From Entonaema liquescens (taxonomy: Eukaryota > Ascomycota > Sordariomycetes > Xylariales > Xylariaceae): 64,000 bases of DNA. Below the pieces are notes generated by a model that saw nothing but the letters and a program-made list of their open reading frames with translations, had not been told where the DNA came from and ran no database searches. The position numbers and the translations under genes were made by a program. Below are positions 47,219 to 60,214 of this stretch, piece after piece. The stretch lies in assembly GCA_902805475.1 (NCBI GenBank), contig CADCSX010000023.1, forward strand, positions 2,728,001-2,792,000, given 5' to 3'. How positions within the stretch are numbered: the stretch's first letter is position 1; each line of letters begins with the position of its first letter.

Positions 47219-49452
47219 TAATTTGGTTGGTCGGTAAGTTTCTCAAGATATATACTAATTGCCGCAGTAGCGTACCAAATGTCTGACAGAAATTTGGAAC
47301 TGCAAAACAAGCGTCTGTGAAAAACGACTTGGGAGTAAGATTATATTCAGCAAGGTTAGGTGAGTAATAAAAACGCTCAAGCCGAATAAGATCCGAGACG
47401 GGTAGAGAGTTATTCAGGTAGCAGTCGGTGGATAGGTTAGGTAGATTTTCGTATTGTTATCTTTCCGGGATATATTCTGCCCAGGCTGAAAGGCACAGCA
47501 GGTAAGATACATAGGATATTTGTACAGAGCAGAGTACGAAAACAGATAGTAACAGAACGCAAAGGCAAACATTAGTATTAAGTATTAGTCAATGTTCTTA
47601 CGGCAATGCCCTCTGATCCCGCGCCATTCTGTCGTGCATCTCATGCAAGACGTGATACGCCAGAATAGTTACAATAAGTTAAGTGCCTGAGTGAATGCTT
47701 GGGTGAGTGAAGGGGGGGGGATTTGGGGAGTTTCTCGGCGCTGTTGGTTCAATGTGGGCTGTATCACGCCTGAGCTGCCTCCCGCACTGCGGACTACGGC
47801 GGGATGGCAGGTGACCATTGGTGGGGCCATAAGCAGATGATGTCACGGCTGGTGGGCACTTGATTACCTGCATGTGGCCGAGTCACCTAATAATTAGTTA
47901 CTGGGGTACATAAGTGCCAAGAACTCCATTCGGTAATGGGAAACAACTTCGAGTTCGCAACAGAAACGTCAGCGTTTGGTTGACGATCTGGAAATTTTTT
48001 GAATTTGCCTCCTATTTCCTATATGTCGACCGACCATATACTCTCGTCGTCAATAACGGTACTTGTAGAAGCTAGGTAGATAAGCAGATCTACATTTTAG
48101 ACTTTAAGCTTCGATCTTAGCTTCTCTATTAGTAAACAAATCTCACCGAAAGTGAAGAAATATGCAAGGTACCCGAACGACGATACAAGGCTCTCCGATC
48201 AACCAACTAATTAACTAACTTAGGTTGCCAGCCTACTGAATTAGCGTATGTAGTACCGTCTACTCCGTGTTACTCCCGGCCTATCCTCGCGCAACTTTAT
48301 CTGAATCATGAAGGAGGGTCGGGGTAGCAACTACTATGACACTCACCATAGCCATAGAGGACGATATCTACATCTACATATATCGTGTAACTACTTAACT
48401 TCCCGTACAACCACGACATAGCTTTAGTATGAATAGCCTTATTAGTAGGCATAGGTATCGAAACCCTTATCGAAATATCTAGGTTCGTTAGTATGACACT
48501 CCCTCCCTATCACAAGAGTAAAGGGGTATAAATAGGAACGAAACACCATCTCAGAAATCAACCAGTTATTATTACGCAGTGAGTTCTGTTCGCCTTACTA
48601 ATGTACAATCTTCTCTCGGCATACCAAGATATACTAACGAAAAGACACAAGGCTTCCGAGTAAAGTCAAAAGATGACAGGCCAATAAAATCTATCGTAAA
48701 AGTATCATCACCCAATATCATGTTCCATGATTCATTGCCAGGGATGCGAAAGGATCCCGACACATTGACATATTCAAGGTACGAGAATAGTCCTTTGTCC
48801 AGGTTAGGTGTGATCGTTACGATGAAGTATTTTTTTTTTTTTTATCTTTTTCTTTTTTGGGGGGGTTTTTTGAGGGGGGATTTTTGTTATCGCAGCAACA
48901 GAAGAAAATAGTACACAACGACATCCCCCACCAGTAAGATGAGGCCGAGGTTGAAAGTCTTGGTCGAAGTCATGGTCGAAGTCGAGGGCCATCTGTTCAT
49001 CGAAAGACATTGTCTATGCCATCATGACATAATGAAACGAACGAGGTCATTGCCTATCGTTGCGTATGCAAAGAGAGTTGAATCTCCTAGAAAGGTTCGT
49101 TATAAAACGACGTAGAAAAAGCAAGGTAGACCGACAATCATCCATTTGGATATGATTACGGTATCATAACTATGCGACATTCTCCAGCAGGTCTTCATCT
49201 CAGGCGTAATGCCAGAGGAAACTCGAGGAATTTGTTGAAAAATCCCCTTTAGAGTCAGAACCAGAGAATGCCGCCTCAAACAAGGAAAATGAGTATCAGA
49301 AAATCGAAGACATTCGTAGAGCTTCGTTCTGATTCGGTCGTAAAAAAAAAAGCGTCAAAAACGCCAAAGATCATGCAACGGTTTCTCTTCTTATACGAGA
49401 TATCATCGAGGGACCAACGACCTACAGCGGCCATGTCCTTTTATCTCCTGTC
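47219..49452. other. 2.2-kb intergenic region
   Basis: No convincing gene. A pair of overlapping opposite-strand frames at 48572-48911 is open on both strands and not protein-like. There are long homopolymers at 48829-48890 (T, G and A runs). Confidence 0.45.
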
Positions 49453-52215
49453 CTACTTCGTCAAAGCATGCGGCTGCTCCGAAGGTTTATACACCTTGGG
49501 CTCGAGAATCGGGCCGCTGAAGTCGCGTTGGTTCGGCGGAACGTTGATCTGGTTCTTGACGCGGTACTCGCCGGGGTACTTGCCCTTGGGCGGGGACAGA
49601 TCTTCTTGGCTTCGGTACTTGACGCCAGAGTTAGGCGCGAACTCCACGAACGACTTCGAAACGTCTTCCTTCTCTTGCTTGTCCCGGCGGACCTCAAGAA
49701 TAGTGCGGAAGAACTGGCACACTTCCGCCAGCGAAGTCTGCAGCTCGGGCGGGCTGTTGAGCAGCTGCATGAGGGCCTGGGAGTCCAGAATGTGCTTCGC
49801 AATGACCGAGTCCGGCTGGCAGTGTGTGCGGATGCGCATGTTGCGCGCGTTCATCTTCATGCCGTAAATGAGGCCCTTGACAATGTGGCAGTCGGAATAG
49901 TGCGGGCCATGGAATCGGAACGCACCGATGTGTGCGTAAATCATATCAATCTGGGTCTCGAGATCGTAGCGGAATCCAATCACCTTTGGACGACCCATAT
50001 GGGCCCAAGAGTCGGCAATCCTAGCATGGATGTGCGGGTTCAGACGTCCGAGGTGTAGTTGGTTGTTGATGTAGCCACTCAAGGTGTTGCTCAAGATGAA
50101 CTCCAGCTCGCAGTAAAGAAGGCTCTGTTCACGGGGATCAAGTGTGATGTTGAGCTCACGAGCGATGCTTACTCTAGATGCCCCAACCTTAAAGTCGGCC
50201 ATCCCAGCCTAGAGCATATTAGTTTCATCAGTTGGGAAAAAAGGGGGAGGGAGTTGTTCGATAAACACGTACAATCTTTCGAGCAGTCTTCTTCACACCG
50301 TCAAAGAAACGCGAGTTCGTATTCTTTGGACGTTCGAGCTTCTTCTGTGCGGCGGTATCTTCGAGCCATCCTTTGTCGCCAAACAGATTCTTCTTCACCT
50401 TTTTAGTGTCGCCATTGGAGAGCCACGGTGTCAGCGGTGTAAAAGGCGGCGCGCCGGGTTCTCTAGTAACCTCGTTGGTAACCTCGTTAGTGGTGTGAGA
50501 CTTAGGTAGACCCTGGTTACCTTTCTGAGGTGAAGCATCCCGGGAAGAGGCATGAGATGCCCGATTGTTGGAAGCAGGAGTGGCCGTTCGGTTATGCTCC
50601 TCTGCTAGATCCTGGGTAGGTTGTTTCTCCATCCAATTGGAGTAACCCTTTAGAATGCTGCCTCTTCCCAATCCAGCTTTGTAGGGGTCTCCCGACGGCT
50701 CTTCATAGAAGTGGAATGTTGTATCATCCCCATACACTGAAGGGCTATCGTCCTGGCGAGTCTCATCTACATCTGAGGCAGGAGCGGGAATGTGTACTAC
50801 CTCGATATTTTTGTAACTACCGGTAATCGCACCATATCTACGAGCTTCGGTGAGATCAAGCGGCGGAGGGCGACGTTTCTCTTTGCGCATAGCAGGGAGA
50901 GAAACGGCCGGCTTCGGAGGGAATTTGTGTCGAGACATGTCTCGGGATTGATGCTGAGGCTCTTCGTCGCGCATGTTGATCAGATCCGACACTGTTGTGA
51001 TATGACTGTGGAACTTTCCCCCGGCGATCTCAGGCACAGGAGAGAGGATATCATCGGTATTGTTCGACTGGAACTCATACCTATTTTGCAGTGAGCGTCC
51101 TCGTTGCGGGGAGCCTGTATTGCCGAGTTGCTGGTATGGTCCAGACGAGGTACTGTTTCCCCTGCTGCGGCTGTAATACGAATGAGCATCGCTTGGCTCG
51201 TCTCGATAAGAGCGTGATCCCGATCGCGAATGGAAAGGTTCTCTACTGTGCACCCGAGATCCAGGCGCGCCCAACTCGAGATCTACAGCACTGCGGCCTC
51301 TCTGAGGAGTCGAGTACCTACTATTGTTAACAAGTAGCCATCATATTTATTTAAGATATTAGTACTTACATCTTGACGGAGCTGTTGAGAAGCGCGTGCT
51401 CAACTTCGGATTGAGTAATAGGCAATGAAGAAGAGAGCGCAGGGAGAAATTCTTCCTGAAGGATAGCTTGGTTGTCGCGAAGTTGGCACGAGTCTGGAGA
51501 GTTGTTTTGTGTTGGTGCTGGCGCGTCTGCGATATGTTGAAGTGCGTCGCCCTGAAGGGAACAACTATTCGGGGTCAAATCCGTGAAGGCACTGAGTAAT
51601 TCTGGATCTCTGGCACTATCAGGTGCGCTGCTAAGCAAATTCTGGTACTTCTTCTGCTCTTCTGGGTCAAATGCAAATTTAGCATATCATCAAGTAAAAA
51701 ATCTCGTGATGAAGTAGGTAAGTATCAGAAAAGGGGGAGGATGAAGGGTGGGGGACTAGGTATATGGTACTCTGGAAATAAAAAAAAAAAGTTTTACCAA
51801 CCTTTATCAAAGATCGTGCTTAGGAAAGTTGTTGATGATGTTTGTAGAGGGGCTATATTCTTAAGAAGATTCTGTTTCTTGGGTACTTTGTTGTCTCCTA
51901 GGTGACAGGTTAGAATACAGCCTGCCACTCAAGCACTGTGGTCCTTTGCATCAGCCGTTGCCAGTCGAGGAAGAGACATACCAGAACTAGTCCCCCATAC
52001 CCAATGAACACTTCCGGCGTCGTCGTTGAATATGGGTTTGGCTAAGTGATATTTTTCGACGGCCGAAACTGCTATAGGGCTCGGCAACCCAGCTATGAAT
52101 GTATGTTAATCGGCGTGCAAAGCCAATATAGATATGAATATCACAATATACCTTTAAACAAACTGTTGGGTTGAGTCCCCTGTGCGAAGTCACTTGATTT
52201 TTTCTCGGCGGCCAT
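49453..52215 (-). CDS. conserved-looking hypothetical protein, six exons
   Basis: Exons 52215-52152, 52092-51982, 51897-51802, 51661-51370, 51317-50273 and 50208-49453; 787 residues and every junction in phase. The first four exons encode MAAEKKSSDFAQGTQ...KPIFNDDAGSVHWVWGTSS...TTFLSTIFDKEEQKKYQNLLSS, recovered only by splicing. The middle (about 190-530) is disordered, Ser/Arg-rich (GSRSYRDEPSDAHSYYSRSR). The last exon encodes a compact 250-residue domain starting MADFKVGASRVSIARELNITL and containing IADSWAHMGRPKVIGFRYDL, GAFRFHGPHYSDCHIVKGL and SLAEVCQFFRTILEVRRD, which I do not recognise. Acceptor 5 is a TAGTAG tandem, so one extra Arg may be included. The last domain could be a separate gene starting at 50202, but the intron fits well. 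Confidence 0.7.
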
Positions 52216-52576
52216 TTTTTCGAATGTGAAGATGATTAAATTGAGGTTGTGAATTTAACGTGTTGTTGAAGAGAAACTTGTTAAATAAAGGACGCCGCAG
52301 TCCTGTTCAATGTTCTAAGTACAGATTGGCTCATTACCCAGCAACCCAGCAACTGCCGTGCAAAAAAACTGTCCTTCAGTGACCGCCGACTTATCTCAGT
52401 TTTCTTGTGTCCATTTTCGTAATTTTTCCATTCCTCTCTTACGGTATTAAATACATGACATTATCTTCAATTGTTGCCCCTTTAGACACAGCATAAAAGC
52501 AAGAGCTGCTAAATTCTACGTTGCACATAGTTGATCGATGAAGCACTGAGTTAGTTTCTTGTATCGCACTTGATCT

Positions 52577-54639
52577 TTAAGGACACTCTTCTTCCGCCAT
52601 TACGCTCCCATGGGCATTTTCCATATTAAATTCAGGTGGATCAAGACTCGGTGACAACTCGATTATGGTAGTCTTGCGATTTGAAGCTGAGGTATTGACA
52701 CCAGAGGCTTCTGCTGGCATTGTAAATTCCACGTTTTTGAAGAGTAGAGGATCTCGACGGCGCAAGCCAGGTCTATTTCTACAATACCCATTAGCTAGTA
52801 TCCACGTTGTTTTCAACACCAAATACTCACCTCTCCCCAATAGAAGATAGCCGGGCGTGCCTGGGGCCCAAGACCGTCGAGAAGTCTTGAGTACTTGGTG
52901 TCAAAGGTTCATCGGACTGGAATTGCCCACATGTAGTCCTATCAAAACCTCGCGGTGTGGCTTCACCTGGGCTATTGGGCGTATATACGTTCGAAGTGGT
53001 GTAGTTTGTGAATAGTCGTACAGAACGCCTTTCACCATCTACTACTTCGTCTACGTCAAACACAATCCCCTGTCTCTTTGTAGATACTTGTTGATAGTCC
53101 CTGTGTTTTTCGGTTCTCTCTAAACTGCCTTCTTCTTCTTCGACCAGGTCGCCAAACTGTGGGGTGTTAGCACCATCAACCGGATCATTAAGGTCGGATC
53201 TCCTGTTAATGCTTATGGGCTCTTTGGGGGTCCATTGGTAGTCTAGACCTCCATCAAAATTTAGTTGTGGTGTGAAGGGACCTCGGAACGACCATGTTCT
53301 CGCTCTTTCTAGAAACCCGTTTGATGCGGCCTTTACGATCGTGTCAGTAGCCTTTGATTCGGCAGTGGGCATCTGTTTCAGAGGCAGACACGGAGGCAGC
53401 GAGTCACTGGTCCCAACAAGTAAGTATTTCCTTGCGAATATCGCATTTGGTATCTGACAGCCGTCAGGAAGAGGCATAGTAGCCACGTCTTGGCAGGTTC
53501 GTTTGGTTCGAAATGATGAGGTTGATTCGAACGTGAGGGCACCCGGAATCCAACTGCACCGCCTCTGGTCTAATTCGGGTTTTTGCTTATGTATAGGGAT
53601 CTTCCCTGATAATTTGCTGAGGAGGCTAGATTTGGATGAATAACCGCGGAGACCTTTGCAAGGTTTAGGGTTGTCGAGGAGAGTATCCGTTGTGCCTGGA
53701 AGTGATGCTGCACTTGGACGATCTGTAGAGGCAACCAGGACATCCCGCTCCTCGATAGACTTTCCTTGGGATCCACACTCATGACTCCATTGCATCTCAT
53801 GGAATTTCTTTGGATTCGGGCTGTTAAGGGGCGAGTGCCGTCGTTTCGTGAAGAGATGTATAGTGTGTGGTCAATGAGCCATGCCTTGCGGTTACGTATG
53901 CAGCTAGGATCAATGGATGCTCTCTCTGTCGAAGGAGTTGAATCGGACAGTACAAATGGGTACTTGTCAGGATGTTCCAATCGCCATTGCGCAAGCTTCT
54001 TTGTCGGGATGATTGAAGATGTGATAGTAGTCATATGGGGGACGTGAGGAAGTTCGAGGTCGGCCTAATAGGTACTGTCAGCTCTTAGCTCTCTAGTCAG
54101 AAATTCCATGTCCTTCTAACATATCTACGCAGGTGATCATATTTCCACCGTTGAAATGCGGCTCCTGGATCATCTGTATGCTCGCAGTCGACTTCAATAA
54201 GTTCGTAAAGTACGCCGCCTGCCAAGTCAAGGTTCTCGTCACCAAGATGTTCTCTCAGAATTAGAAAGATCTAAGTTAAAGTGTCAGAAGACGAATAAGC
54301 CTTTCAAGATATAGGATACTTACCTGTGGAATACCATCCTTGTATTGGTAGTTCCTCGGAATGTGCGCGCAGTATCTTACAAGCACATTGCGACACTCTG
54401 GATAATGGTAAGTCATGACAATAACACGGAGAGAAAAGGGGGGTCTTAGGTATAGACTCACTCTCTTCATGATAGCCAATTCGGTCTAGGCTACGAATTC
54501 CTGATCGTTTGAAGGCGTGGTTTATATTAAGATCAGGGCTCCCTTGGTCGTTGATAACATGTATAACGTCTTCGGTGACGTTGCCATCTTCCAAGGAAGT
54601 CCCAAGCCCTTCATGGCGACGCGATGCCCTTGATGTCAT
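52577..54639 (-). CDS. hypothetical protein, five exons, with an apparent indel
   Basis: Exons 54639-54462, 54397-54324, 54270-54121, 54064-52831 and 52778-52577, about 613 residues. The first three encode a compact domain (NVTEDVIHVINDQGSPDLNI, KCRNVLVRYCAHIPRNYQY, GGVLYELIEVDCEHTDDPG). Reading past 54121 ends at TGA 54097 (YVRRTWNF), only 62 bp before an ATG at 54034. A 56-bp intron (GTTAGA...ATTAG) instead joins HLRRY to ADLELPHVPH and the downstream frame, so one gene is preferred over two. The 1.2-kb exon 4 is disordered, Ser/Pro-rich; its frame shifts near 53851-53856, where DHTLYI must join LFTKRRHSPLNSPNPKK. The last intron and exon are standard. No family recognised. Confidence 0.6.
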
Positions 54640-55497
54640 ATTGTAAGTAATTAGAAAAGTGATATACTTATGTGTAATAAAGCAAGCAAGCGCTCGTGCC
54701 AAAGACTAGAGAGGAATACATTCAGATTGAGGAATTCGACAGGATTGTCGTTGCTATCTCATTATCGTCAAAGATCCTGGTTTGTCTGTGGCCCTAGAAG
54801 TTAAACAATTCACGTCGAAGAAAGAAAAGAGAACGGCGGGATGGCAACTTCCTGACACGACGGTGAAAAGTTATTTGTCCCACGTACCGTTAGTAGCGAT
54901 GTATTTCTTGCCCCTTTGGGGTAGATGATATACCTACATGTACCTACCTAGTGTACCAGCGGCGATGCTAATCGGGATCAAAGTCTATTTGGGTACCTAA
55001 TGTACCCCATAGACGCCTAAAGGTACATGTATATATACGCTCCTTCCATCCAAACGGCGCTTTAATATATTAGGACGCCTCCTCGTACTTGCCTGAGCCA
55101 TGCAGTCACTCTTCTAGAGTACTTTAAGCTCAGATGCCCAGGGGAGCCTACCTAGGTACATACCTTCTAAGATATATCGCAATGCACCTAGTATGCATAT
55201 AGATAAGTACCTATGGATGCCCCCTATGTAATCTGTCCAGGGCACCGTGTAATAGAGGTTCTGCTTCTCTCCACTCATTATATTCCATGTCATTCTTTCT
55301 GAGTACGAGAGTAGTGGGTATAAATGTATTGCTGCTAGTTTTATCTGTAAATGTAGTTATAAAAAAGCTATGACTCTAGCTTAAGGGGTATTTACTGACG
55401 CTTGAACAAGTCCAAGATATATAAACATGAAGTATGGTTACGCTCATATGCTGATACCGAGATACTGGGACCTCCGATGATGGAGTCTCACGATGCT
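54640..55497. other. intergenic region rich in TACCTAGGTA words
   Basis: No coding signal. Dense TACCTA/TAGGTA words from about 54938 to 55210. Confidence 0.55.
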
Positions 55498-57567
55498 TTA
55501 TAATTGAGCCATCTTCTCGCCTAACTTGTTCGTGCAGAATGCGCCAAAATATTCGTTTAATGCGTCCACGGTCCCGGACCCTTCAACTAAACTCGTTACA
55601 ATGCCTACATAACCATCGGGTCGAACGACGACAACACCGCCCCTTTCTTGCTCGAATCCCATCTTAGCATGAGCTGCAGCTCTTGCATCGGGTACGCGAC
55701 GGTCCCATCTATCATCGGCGTATATGTGGTCGCGGTAACGAGCAAGAAGGCTTGGCACATCCCGTGTAATCTCGATCTGGCTTCGTTGAGCAGCAAAGAC
55801 GGTACATATAGTAAAGAAGAGGCTATGAGGGTTGTGATTTTCGTGGTGGGAGACGGAGTTGATGTCTGGCCGAAGATAGGAACCGTAAAATGACCTCTTA
55901 TTCTCGAAGCGAACGGCAAGATCCTCCAAAGCCCTGGAGGTTACTGCAGGTTCTCCGGCGAAAATGTAGATACGGAACGAACCGTTGAGGGGAATTTCTT
56001 GCTCTAAATGTACAACATTTGCGTCTACAACCCTTGTGACGTCGGCGTTGATCATAATTCGACCCGTTCTTAGTTTGCTTCCCTGGGGGTTGATTAAAGA
56101 GGACTTGGCTGCATGAGCTGGAGACCAGTTTAGCGCATTGGGTTTGTAGGCCACACCGTATCCACTGGTAAATTCGCAAGCCTCCTTGAAGGTCTTAACA
56201 AATTCGTTATCCTCAGCTTGGGTACTTGTCTGTTCCGAAGCAGCCTGTACCTCTTTTGCAGCAGGTGGGCGCTGTGAGAATAATTTAGCGTATTTGTTAT
56301 CGAATGACAGTAGAGTTTCTGCAACGTCCTTGCGTTCGGCTTCGTAAGTTGTCAAAATGGCCCGATCTGCGAACCCAGCTTCAACGGCATGGATTTTCCA
56401 GGCGAGATTCAGGGCATCGAGAAATGCCGTGTTCATCCCTTGGCCAGCTTTTGGCTGTCGAGGTGTCAATGACGCTGTCTACAAATGATATAGGAGTCTT
56501 ACGCTATGGGTATGACAAGCATCGCCGCCCAAGAATACACGATGGTCGATTGTGTATTTATCTGCAATACCTTGTCCGATAGGATATACTGAGTACCACT
56601 CCACGCGTTCCCATTCAATAAGGTATGGATCAAGGATTTTCTTCGCGGAGGCCTGTACTTCTTCCGCAGTAGCAGTCTTCCGTGGACTCCAGTCTGCATC
56701 CGTAGACGATGCGATCTGTATGTATAGTCGGACCATATTATCTTCGCGAGGAATAACCATTATCGAGCCATGTCCGGAATGTATAGTACATTTTGTCTAA
56801 TAATTGTTAGTATAAGACCCGCCAAGCAACCTATAAAACAAGACTTGCTTTGATATCTGGGAAGTCGGTCTTAACAACGCCGTCTATAACACCCCAAACA
56901 TGCGTAATGGGATCTTTATGAGTGATTTTGATCCCTAATTTATCTCTCACAAATGATCTAGCGCCCTCGCCGCTGAACAGGTATTTAGCTCGAACTGATT
57001 CCCGATGGTGTCCATCGACGTGCTCTAGATGTACTTCAACGGGATACTCCGGATCTTCTTTCTCATCTGATTTAAAGCCCTTAATGGTCCATGGTCGTTG
57101 GATCTCAACACCATTCTTTTTTAGATCAGAGATGAACACACGCTCTATCCGGCCTTGGTGTAACAATGTGGTGAAAGGGTATCTCGCGTCAATGAATGCG
57201 GGACAGCTAGCCCAGGTACCTGTTCTGACGATGCCTTTGCCATTTTTAGGTGGGTCCCAAAAGGCTACTTCAAAAACGCGCGCGGGTTTATGAGCCATGA
57301 TGGCAGACTTCAGGCCCATGTTGCGAAGGAGATCTAGGGATCGGGGCTGGATGCCATCTGCGCGGCCTGTGGGTGTAGGCTCAGCTCGGTTATCAATATG
57401 CTTGATTTTATAACCCCATCTCGCGAGACACGTCGAGAGCATGAGCCCTACGGGGCCAGCCCCGATAATTACTAAATAGGCATCAGTATTATACCATGAC
57501 GGCTGGCAATGGGCTTACCAATATCATAGTGCGGTGAAGAAGACTTTTTCGAAGGCTGGTTGTCCAT
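55498..57567 (-). CDS. FAD-dependent monooxygenase, phenol 2-monooxygenase-like
   Basis: Four exons: 57567-57519, 57471-56849, 56796-56503 and 56454-55498; 640 residues, the usual family length. The dinucleotide-binding motif VIIGAGPVGLMLS spans the first junction. GRADGIQPRSLDLLRNMG, the GD motif FLGGDACHTHSPKAGQGMN and the C-terminal thioredoxin-like dimerisation domain (about residues 450-640) place it with phenol hydroxylase-type flavoproteins, which hydroxylate aromatic rings using NADPH and O2. Intron 2 (52 bp) starts GCAAGT after AAA and joins FPDIK to TKCTIHSGHGS; a GT alternative was not found, so it is a GC-AG intron. Intron 3 is only 48 bp. No aromatic-degradation genes flank it, so the substrate is unknown. 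Confidence 0.93.
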
Positions 57568-60214
57568 TGCTCCTAATAAGCACCGGGAGGATTAGATAGA
57601 ATGGGGGAAAGAGCTAGTAATATATCGAGAACAACCAAGGTCTTATCGAATACCAGTCAAAGCATAAATATAGGGTTATAACAAAGGTGATTGCGTATAT
57701 ATTAATTGGCAGGCTTTCTTAAACGTGGGCTACACTTGTGAGAACAAGATAAGGGGAAGGGTTGTGACCAGTTTTACCAACTAGGGTGAGCGCCGTTGTT
57801 ACCTACACGCGTGGACGGCATTGGGTATTAAGTATTATTTAACTTGGTCAGGTTATATGTGATAATACCGAGGGAAAGATATAGCTGGAATAGTAAGGCA
57901 CCGGAACCCGCACTAATAGAATCCAACGGCAGGAATATCGGGAAGTGGAGGAGAGCTGCCCATCATTGATGCCTCCCTTAAAGGCGCAATAGCCAGGGAG
58001 TGCGCAACCACCTAGGCTTGTCATTGGCCTCGAAAGGTCGGTAAACGCCGACAGAAATAAGAGTGAGGGACTAGAATAGCATGAGTACAGCGCAGGGTAG
58101 GGCTATCGTACCTGGCAAACCAATCTTTAGTTCCTTGGTCTCATTAATACGATGAGGAGAGCCCCCCTCGTGTCCGCTTCCGTCGGCCATGATCAGCGAA
58201 ATATGGTTGCTGGCTTTACTTTGTATCATAAGTAGCCCGGGATGTCAACACGGCAAAAAATGGTGGGGCCGTAGTGGGGGTGTTTTTATTCGCGGCTGAA
58301 GAGAGCGGGAATGAAAATGAGACGACCGAACCCGCCAAGGTTTTTCCCTAGTGGAATAGGGGGAGATAGGTATACATACAAATACCTACCTAGGTACATA
58401 CCTACCTTACCTAACATGATGTAGGGTACTTGCATGTTGTATACTACGTATAGGCACGTACACACAAATATGTACATGTATGCAGCTATCAACATACATA
58501 ACAGTTGCAGGAGGTACCTAGGTAAGTTTCAGCTTCGTATCTTTACCTACAGAAACCCCCTAACTTCCGTCGGCGTTAACCAGCTGCTATTAAGCTTTCG
58601 GAAATATTACTAGGTACCTAGATGTTAGATTTATGTTAAGTTGCCGGCCCCACATACTTTCAAGGTTAATGGTTGACTTTCGTGTATGGTACCTATGAAA
58701 CTACATGTATCTACAAAGTTAACCACATAATGCAAAGGAATTAAAATGTCGGATACGGGACTTTGCCATAATTACCTCGGGTAGGTAACTTACACGATTG
58801 AGTATTACATAATATATTAATCGTACATATATATATATATATATTTAATTGTACCTCATCCCTTTTGTATGTACCTATGAATTAGGTAGAGCGAACGCTA
58901 GGGGCTTTAAGCATTTGAGATTAACAAATACTAAAAGGTCTAGGACGCTGACTACTGCTAATTGGAGCTTGTGGTTACCTAGAGATTCTTTCAAATCTAA
59001 GGAAAAGAATTTGTACGTTGTGGAAAAGGGAAAAAAATAAAAAATAAAGCGTCTTGATCTGTTACACCAAATCGGCGATCATATCATATGTAATAATTCA
59101 ATAGTTAGATCGAAAACGCTGATTGGTGAATCATACCTCCGCTGTATTGGGGTTGGACATTGCAACATGTCGGGATCTTGCAGGTGAGGCTGAACCAAGA
59201 CCTGAACCAGGGATTGTTTTGCCGGGTGCTCAACTTGAACCCGGTACGATTTTGAAGCAGTTAAACGATTAGAGCGTTGCTTTAGAAAGGCACCTATTTA
59301 GTGAATGTTGCACTTGAATCAGATATTTATGTCAAGGAAGTCTGAACGTAAATAGAGGTAGAACTCAGTTAAATCTTTAAAGTTTAGACACATGTGCATC
59401 CATAGGTACATATGTACTTAGGTTAAAGGTACCTACATACAAACATAGATGCATCTTAGATACATTACCTAGGTAGGTAGATAAGCAACTTCAAATTCCT
59501 GTATGTTTGATCAGGCAACCACAACGACGAAATTGTAAAGCATTTATAGATGGCAAGAACTATTATATGTATCACGTATTAGACCCTTCAAATTGTCCAT
59601 AAGCAGTTTAGTGGGCTTATAGTTACAGGGGTGAAGGCGATCGATAAGGCTGGATGCGGCGAAGATAGCAGTAATAATTTGTGGTCTGTGCATGACTAAC
59701 GCGCTTCGTTCTTTCCGTATGGAACTGCAGGTGCGCAACTTCAACTTTTCCATCTAGATGCACCTCCTTCCTACATCGAACCTGATCGCAAAACGTCACT
59801 TCCCAATTCAGTTGGCAAATCCGATGCGCATGTACGTATTATGAGATAGCATGTAAACCTTAAATTTTAAACTTTACTTTCTTCAATACCCCAGCCCCCC
59901 ATTCCCTAGGCAACAGGTCCAAACTTCTTGCCTTCAAATTCTCTACTTCATCCAACTTCCTTTCTTCCCAACTCACACTTCATTTCGCAACAATAACAAC
60001 CACACAACAGTAGCCTGTTGACAGTTCCTGCACACTTTGAATTTTTAGACATTGCCTACTTTTTCCAACGCTCATACACATTCCAACCTCAATCCATCTT
60101 AACTTTTACCTATCGCGTCTGCAGCAGGGATTTACCTCTGTAGTCTTAACTTCCTCATTTTCACCTTCCTCACATTCCACGTACAACCCTCACGGGTAGC
60201 AACCGTTATTAACA
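57568..60214. other. 2.6-kb divergent intergenic region
   Basis: Between the monooxygenase (-) and the Ulp1-type gene (+). Contains TACCTAGGTA-type words at 58378-58530, 58610-58620 and 59400-59485, a (TA)n tract at about 58827-58843 and a CA/TC-rich leader before 60215. No gene seen. Confidence 0.5.

Noticed and set aside
48572..48911. Overlapping opposite-strand ORFs in the 2.2-kb spacer
   Set aside because: Neither has conserved features or splice partners, and the plus ORF ends in homopolymer translation.
49461..50058. Long ORFs on both strands over the last exon at 49.5-50.2 kb
   Set aside because: The minus frame ending at 49453 has the most protein-like composition and splices correctly to upstream exons; the others are shadows.
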